From: Nomia melanderi
Taxonomy: Eukaryota > Arthropoda > Insecta > Hymenoptera > Halictidae
NCBI RefSeq assembly: GCF_051020985.1
Contig: NC_135010.1
Coordinates: 12,646,001-12,710,000, forward strand
Direction: 5' to 3'
Length of the DNA stretch: 64,000 nucleotides
Position 1 is the first letter of the stretch. Each line of letters starts with the position of its first letter. A program made the position numbers and the translations under genes. The notes beneath the pieces are model-generated. The model was not told the DNA's origin. It was given only the letters and a program-made list of their open reading frames with translations, and ran no database searches. Of this stretch, positions 59,574 through 64,000 are shown piece by piece.

Positions 59574-60270
59574 CCACAGATAATTCATACCGTTTTTATC
59601 GTAACATATAGTGCATATAACGGCACGAATCATCTGCTCTCTAAAATCTGTACTTTTGACTACTGGCGCCATCCGTGGGAAAACGCTCAAACTGGTAGCC
59701 AATTGTTACCGATTGAAGAATTCATAAGGTCGACAGTGGCGCCATCCGTGGCAAAATGCTCAAACTGGTAGCCAAACTTTATCGACACTGCCTTCCAAAT
59801 TTTAAATAGAAAACAAATGCACTGCCACCTACTAGGAACAATACTAATTAAATTAATAGTCTTAGTAGTTTCCCATAGATGGCGCCACTGTCACCATTAT
59901 GAATTCTTCAATCGGTAACAATTGGCTACCAGTTTGAGCATTTTCCCACGGATGGCGCCACTGTCATTTTTATGAATTCTCCTATCGGTAACAATTGGCT
60001 ACCAGTTTGAGCATTTTCCCACGGATGGCGCCACTGTCATCCTTATGAATTCATCAATCGATAACAATTGGCTACCAGTTTGAGCATTTTCCCACGGATG
60101 GCGCCACCGTCGACCTTATGAATTCTTCGATCGGTAACAATTGGCTACCAGTTTGAGCGTTTTCCCACGGATGGCGCTAGTAGTCAAAAGTACAGATTTT
60201 AAAGCGCAGATGATTCGTGCCGTTTTATACACTAGATGTTACGGTAGAAACGGCACGAATTATCTGTTTC
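59574..60270. mobile_element. foldback element with long inverted ends and internal 73-bp array
   Basis: The left end reads CACAGATAATTCATACCG and continues through GTAACATATAGTGCATATAA and ACGGCACGAATCATCTG. The right end gives the same series inverted, through CAGATGATTCGTGCCGT and GTTACGGTAGAAACGGCAC to ATTATCTGTTTC at about 60270. Between the ends the left side has two 73-bp units on one strand and the right side has four on the other, so the whole folds back on itself. No open frame of note exists. It resembles a foldback or complex MITE; no target-site duplication could be fixed. Confidence 0.75.
59876..60185. repeat. 73-bp tandem repeat array with GGATGGCGCCACTG cores
   Basis: GTTTGAGC recurs at 59932, 60005, 60078 and 60151, an exact 73-bp period. 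Each unit contains TTTCCCACGGATGGCGCC, a GAATTC, and GGTAACAATTGGCTACCA, an interrupted palindrome. The first, partial unit at 59868-59884 reads CCCATAGATGGCGCCACTG. Two inverted units at 59662-59765 keep the same spacing (GCTCAAACTG at 59685 and 59758). Confidence 0.85.
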
Positions 60271-60452
60271 ACTGCGCAAAATGCGATTTTAATCACCGGA
60301 GAGAACCTACGTCATTTATTTATTAATTAAAAGACTATAAATAGCTTCTATAACATTTATATATATTAAATATACAAGTACAGACTTATCTTTGTTTATA
60401 CAGAATTCTACGCACAGAAGCTAACACTGCTTAAGCATGTAAACATTGCACC

Positions 60453-60574
60453 ATAATCTTGATAAACAATAGTGTTTTTATAAAAGAAGAAATAAACTGC
60501 AAACACTACATAAGCATATAAACATTTGCAGTTTATTTCTTCCTTTATGAAAACGCCATTGTTCATCAAGATTG
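60453..60574. repeat. near-perfect hairpin, arms about 50 bp
   Basis: The left arm 60453-60503 contains GAAGAAATAAACTGCAAA and the right arm 60525-60574 its inverse TTTGCAGTTTATTTCTTC. Pairing continues outward with few mismatches to ATCTTGATAAACAAT / ATTGTTCATCAAGAT. The loop is about 21 bases. It could be a small foldback element or the source of a hairpin RNA. Confidence 0.75.
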
Positions 60575-61023
60575 TAGTTCAAAGGTGGACCTGCTATCGT
60601 ATCGGCAATTATCGCGCGTGTTCTACGTAAGTACGCAGGCCAGTACGGTCCTCTTCCGCGGGTTAACGAACGGCTAAACATCGCCTTGATTTCCGTGTCG
60701 CCGCATGAAATATGCGAACAACGCGTCGTCGCAATTTGCACGTAATTTCGTTCCCGCTTTAATTCACGATCCGACCGAAGTTCCGCGCGCGGAACCCTTC
60801 TATTGGGTGTGCTCGAAAGTTTCCATTCCCATTCCGAAGAACCGCGTCCCTTCCGCGTTCTCCGCCTTAATTATCCGAGCAAATCTCGGGGATTTCGAAA
60901 AGTCAACGTTACCTCGGATCGAGATACGAACCAGTTTCCATAAATCAACGTCCGTCAACGATTCATCTCGATTTCCTTTCCATCTGACCGCGAAGCAACC
61001 GTATACAGTAGCAACTAAATAAT
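60575..61023. other. mixed-GC spacer without a gene
   Basis: GC rises here compared with the gene block. Open frames on both strands (60705-61022 plus, 60800-61210 minus) overlap each other and the adjacent MITE, and show no domain. Confidence 0.4.
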
Positions 61024-61243
61024 TTAACACTGAAACTACCGGACGAATCAAAACGACCCACTCCGCGTTCCTTCTTCTTGCAATTATTAAGAAGGTAGTT
61101 GACGCTTCTCTGAGGATTGAGTAGAGAAACTGACTTAGCAATACATAAACTGAATTCCAAGTCAATTGAAACCTCAATAGACTCTTGGAGTTTCTATAGA
61201 GGAATTTCAAGAAGTCGATTTAACTCGGTAGTTTTAGTGTTAA
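61024..61243. mobile_element. TTAA MITE, family C (220 bp)
   Basis: Left end TTAACACTGAAACTACCGG at 61024; right end CTCGGTAGTTTTAGTGTTAA ending at 61243. This is the best preserved family C copy, with TTAA on both sides and about 17-bp inverted ends with few mismatches. Confidence 0.75.
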
Positions 61244-61395
61244 GAGTTGAAGAAGAATATTCTGTTTCCAATGTCAAATTAATATCTATTCTATATCGTG
61301 GAGAGTATTACTCCGTTATATGGAATAACTATTTGATAATCATTTGAAAAATATTTCCTTATAGATCTAAAAGAAATATTTGATATATTTATATA

Positions 61396-61614
61396 TTAAC
61401 CCTTTGCAGAGGTGACTCGACTTGCTTTGACACATCGAACCTATGAAGTTGAATATTCAGTACTTCAAACTTTGTATTGCCATAGGAAATATTTAAATAA
61501 AATAGCTTTGTCATTAATTTATCTATGAATTATCGTTGAATTAGTTTCCAATGTCCATATCTCGTCGAGAGGAAAAATATTTCCAGTGACAAACTTTCGA
61601 GTGCAAAGGGTTAA
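61396..61614. mobile_element. TTAA MITE, family A (219 bp)
   Basis: Left end TTAACCCTTTGCAGAGG at 61396; right end CGAGTGCAAAGGGTTAA ending at 61614. The inner right part (GAAAAATATTTCCAGTGACA) matches the 30008-30227 copy (GAAATATTTCTAGTGAAA). Confidence 0.75.
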
Positions 61615-61828
61615 AACGAGATTCAATGTCTCCAGAAGTTTTTCACCGGAAATATTCAATATTTTCTAATGAGATACAGACGACATTTTGGATCGAGGGA
61701 CAGAACTATTTTCTTTCAATATTTCGTACACTGATGCACTATACAAAGTTCAATATTAAATATCAAAGTTTAGTTTTGCTGTGTCAAATCATTTGACTTA
61801 GAGGCGTCTCTGGAGTGCAAAGGGTTAA
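61611..61828. mobile_element. TTAA MITE, family A, truncated or degraded, opposite orientation
   Basis: The right end is CTGGAGTGCAAAGGGTTAA ending at 61828. The interior, read in reverse, matches the 30008-30227 copy (AAACTTTGATATTTAATATT and TGCATCA segments in order). The end facing 61611 is degraded. It directly adjoins the element at 61396-61614 in the opposite orientation and appears to share its TTAA. Confidence 0.6.
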
Positions 61829-62335
61829 TATTAGATACTTAGGGTAATGAAACTCCATAATAATTCCAACGATCTCTTACACGATCGATTTATGGAAAAG
61901 ATCGACACGATGTCGAAGATATTGGAAGGTTCGCCAGAGGCTGCAGGTTTCTCGCTCACCCGATAAACACCGGCGTAAGTGTTTGTTTCGCGAGTTTCGG
62001 GCGCCGAGATTGTAGAATGGAAATGACCCGCGGTGTAAGGTTACACGCGAGTAAGAAAAAGGGAAGGAAAAATATGGCGGTGGTCCAGCTGCTCTCGCCG
62101 CGGTTCAGATTCTGATCTTCGCCCCGGGGACGAGAAAAAGTAAGAATGTCGTAATCTCAATTCAAACATCTGCGACAAGAGTCCTCCGGCACGGGGAGGC
62201 GGTCAGGAGGAGGATCACGGTCGCTTTGCTAAGAATTTTGTTTTCACTGGGAACCGCCTCGAGTCATTTTTAATCGCTCCGTAACCTCGAGACCGCGAGA
62301 ATAACGGTTTAACCCCTTGCTCTAGGATTTACTTC
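61829..62335. other. spacer without a gene
   Basis: Moderate GC, no recognisable exon or repeat family, no open frame with a domain. Confidence 0.4.
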
Positions 62336-63150
62336 TCTGATGCGATTGATACAACTACTTTGTAATTAATGGTTTGTTCGGGAAAAGAAGAAATTTATAG
62401 GTATATTCTATATTAATCTCTACGTCAAAGTGTTGTAATTGAAAAGAGAAGAATATTTCATTTGAATTCGAAAGGTTAGAGCTAACGTCTATGCTAGCTA
62501 CTGCTACTTTGTTATTAATGATTTATTAAAGAAAGAAACAAAATTATAGGTATATTCTATATCAATCTCTACGCCAAAGTGTAATAATTGAAAATAGAAG
62601 AATATTTCATTCGAATTCAAAAGAATCGAGCGAACGTATATGTTAGTTACTGCTACTTTGTCATTAATGATTTATTAACCGTTTCAAGTGCTAGGAGTTT
62701 TTAAAATTCCATGTCGGATCGTGCCATGCAACGCGATAGCGCTTCGAATTGACGATCGTGACCAAACATAGTGGCACATTTCACCACAGTACGTGAGCGC
62801 GATCGCGCTGCATGACGCTAAAACGGTTAAACGATCGATACAACTACTTTATCATTAATGATGTATTAAGGAAAAGGACAAATTCATAGGCATATTCTAT
62901 ATCAATCTCTACGTCGAAGTGTAATAACTGATAACAGAAGAATATTTCATTCGGATTCGAAAGGATCAAGCAAACTTCAATGCTAGGTACTATTAATTAA
63001 TGATTTATTAAACGATCGATACAACTACTCTGTCATTAATGATTCAGTAAAGAAAGAAACAAAATTATAGGCATATTCCATATCAATCATTGCTCCAATA
63101 TTTCATTCGAATTCAAAGGAATCGAGCAAACGTGTACGCTAGTTCTGCTC
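62336..63150. repeat. tandem array, about 157-bp unit, interrupted by a MITE
   Basis: A unit with ACAACTACTTTGTNATTAATG, then AAATTATAGGTATATTCTAT, AATCTCTACG, GAAGAATATTTCATTCGAAT recurs with starts near 62346, 62501, 62657, 62832 and 63012. The third unit is broken by the MITE at 62675-62830. Later units differ by point changes and a short internal duplication. Confidence 0.8.
62675..62830. mobile_element. TTAA MITE, family F (156 bp) with identifiable empty site
   Basis: It begins TTAACCGTTTCAAGTGC at 62675 and ends GCTAAAACGGTTAA at 62830, short inverted ends (about 8 bp plus TTAA). The flanks TGATTTA and ACGATCGATAC, joined over a single TTAA, occur uninterrupted in the neighbouring repeat unit at about 63000-63022. 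This shows exact insertion with TTAA duplication. Confidence 0.85.
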
Positions 63151-63895
63151 AACATCTGCACCACATGTCTAACATGTTATTATAAGGCAAGAATCATTAG
63201 ATAACATATTTCAGATTGTTCTGAAATCTACCACTTTGCGCAAAATTATCAATAAACAACAGTTGTGTCCACACCTGTTATAATAGTCAAAGACAAAATT
63301 GTCCGCGCGAAATCCTGTCGTATTTCTGATTTCGTTACAAGTGTTTAATCGCGCCCAGATTTTCCTCGTTAATCTGTCGCGAGAGCATCATCGGCGATCA
63401 TTCGCGTAAATTCCGTCGCGAGGCTCTCGAAACAAGAACCCCGTTCATCCCCCTGTAATGCGCACCGGCACAGAATGAAATGCCGCTTATTTCAGGAAAT
63501 TAACTTGGACGCGGACGGTTCCGCTCGCCGATATTAATCAAACTCGAAATCCGCCGGATCCAATACAGGGAATTATTAATTGACGTTACCACGACCGATT
63601 GAACTTCCGCTAATAAAATACGTGGAGTTTGATTCGGTTTATACCGGATTTGCGGGCACGGCGAGCTGTTTGCCGGAAATTCTGCCGGTTATCTTTAGAA
63701 CAGTTACGTTTTGTAACAGGAAATCTACCAGATGTCAAACTAGCAAGTCAACCATCGCTGACGCTGCTAAACTTATCGTAGCAGAAAATCAACTTACTTA
63801 TTTATCATTTCAATACCTCCATCAATTTTCAGAATTCAGCCAGAGCGCTCGTCATCATTCATTTATTCGCATTCTATATCGAATTCTTAGCGTAC
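63151..63895. other. spacer without a gene
   Basis: Mixed composition. The open frame 63580-63915 has no recognisable domain and overlaps the MITE end at its 3' side. No RNA gene was seen. Confidence 0.4.
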
Positions 63896-64000
63896 TAACC
63901 CTTTGCACTCTGTAGGCTCCAATATTGCACCAGTTATATCAAACATTTTAATGAATCAAAGAAACTACCTCAAAATTATTAAATTTCCCACGCATCGAAA
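63895..64000. mobile_element. left end of a family A MITE, cut by the window edge
   Basis: The sequence CTAACCCTTTGCACTCTG at 63895 matches the family A left end (TTAACCCTTTGCACTCGGG) with the first base of TTAA changed. The rest runs out of the window. Confidence 0.55.

Noticed and set aside
59932..60158. 73-bp regular repeats considered as CRISPR
   Set aside because: Repeats are directly adjacent without unique spacers, inverted copies exist, and the DNA is clearly animal.
63580..63915. 111-codon frame near the window end
   Set aside because: No domain, and it runs into a MITE end; no sign of coding constraint.

Overview
The window is nuclear DNA of an insect, most likely an aculeate hymenopteran and probably a bee. 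All genes are split by short GT-AG introns. The gene set is animal-type: a LUBEL/HOIP-like linear-ubiquitin ligase, PIP4P, CTF8, SmF, LENG1, TGS1, TMEM50, HYOU1/Grp170, a DIABLO-like protein and NAA38. A sharp change in base composition (CpG-rich to about 31.9 kb, AT-rich to about 59.5 kb, mixed after that) and many TTAA-flanked short inverted-repeat elements also fit. The species cannot be fixed from this sequence alone. All coordinates come from reading by eye; exon joins were checked by codon phase, and a splice site could be off by a base or two.

Region 1 (1-11.3 kb) is GC-rich and largely without genes. It holds MITE-like elements, a 352-bp long palindrome (7563-7914) and a tandem array (8.6-9.4 kb). 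One possible exon lies near 10.03-10.2 kb.

Region 2 (11.3-31.9 kb) is one large plus-strand gene, the LUBEL linear-ubiquitin E3 ligase. It has a B-box-like zinc finger, an Arg/Ser-rich disordered part, an NZF zinc finger, a UBA region, a 6.1-kb disordered exon, then RING1-IBR-RING2 and an LDD-like C-terminus. Just before the last exon are two homologous exons of equal length and identical phase that can only be used alternatively.

Region 3 (32-59.2 kb) is a compact AT-rich block of eleven small genes: C18orf21-like RNase MRP zinc ribbon (-), PIP4P/TMEM55 (+), CTF8 (+), SmF (-), LENG1 (+), an 11-finger C2H2 protein (+), TGS1 (-), TMEM50 (+), HYOU1 (+), DIABLO-like (+) and NAA38 (-). Several act in RNA biogenesis (SmF, TGS1 cap hypermethylation of snRNAs, the RNase MRP-like protein, the splicing-associated LENG1), but they do not form an operon. 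I saw no TTAA MITE in this block.

Region 4 (59.5-64 kb) is again repeat-rich and gene-free. It has a foldback element carrying a 73-bp tandem array with CTCF-like cores, a 50-bp-arm hairpin, several TTAA MITEs, and a roughly 157-bp repeat array in which one MITE insertion can be compared with its own empty site.

The strongest points for follow-up are the mutually exclusive LDD exons of LUBEL, an AVPA tetrapeptide after a short mitochondrial-type leader in the DIABLO-like protein, the MITE with its empty site, and the foldback array at the boundary of the gene block.
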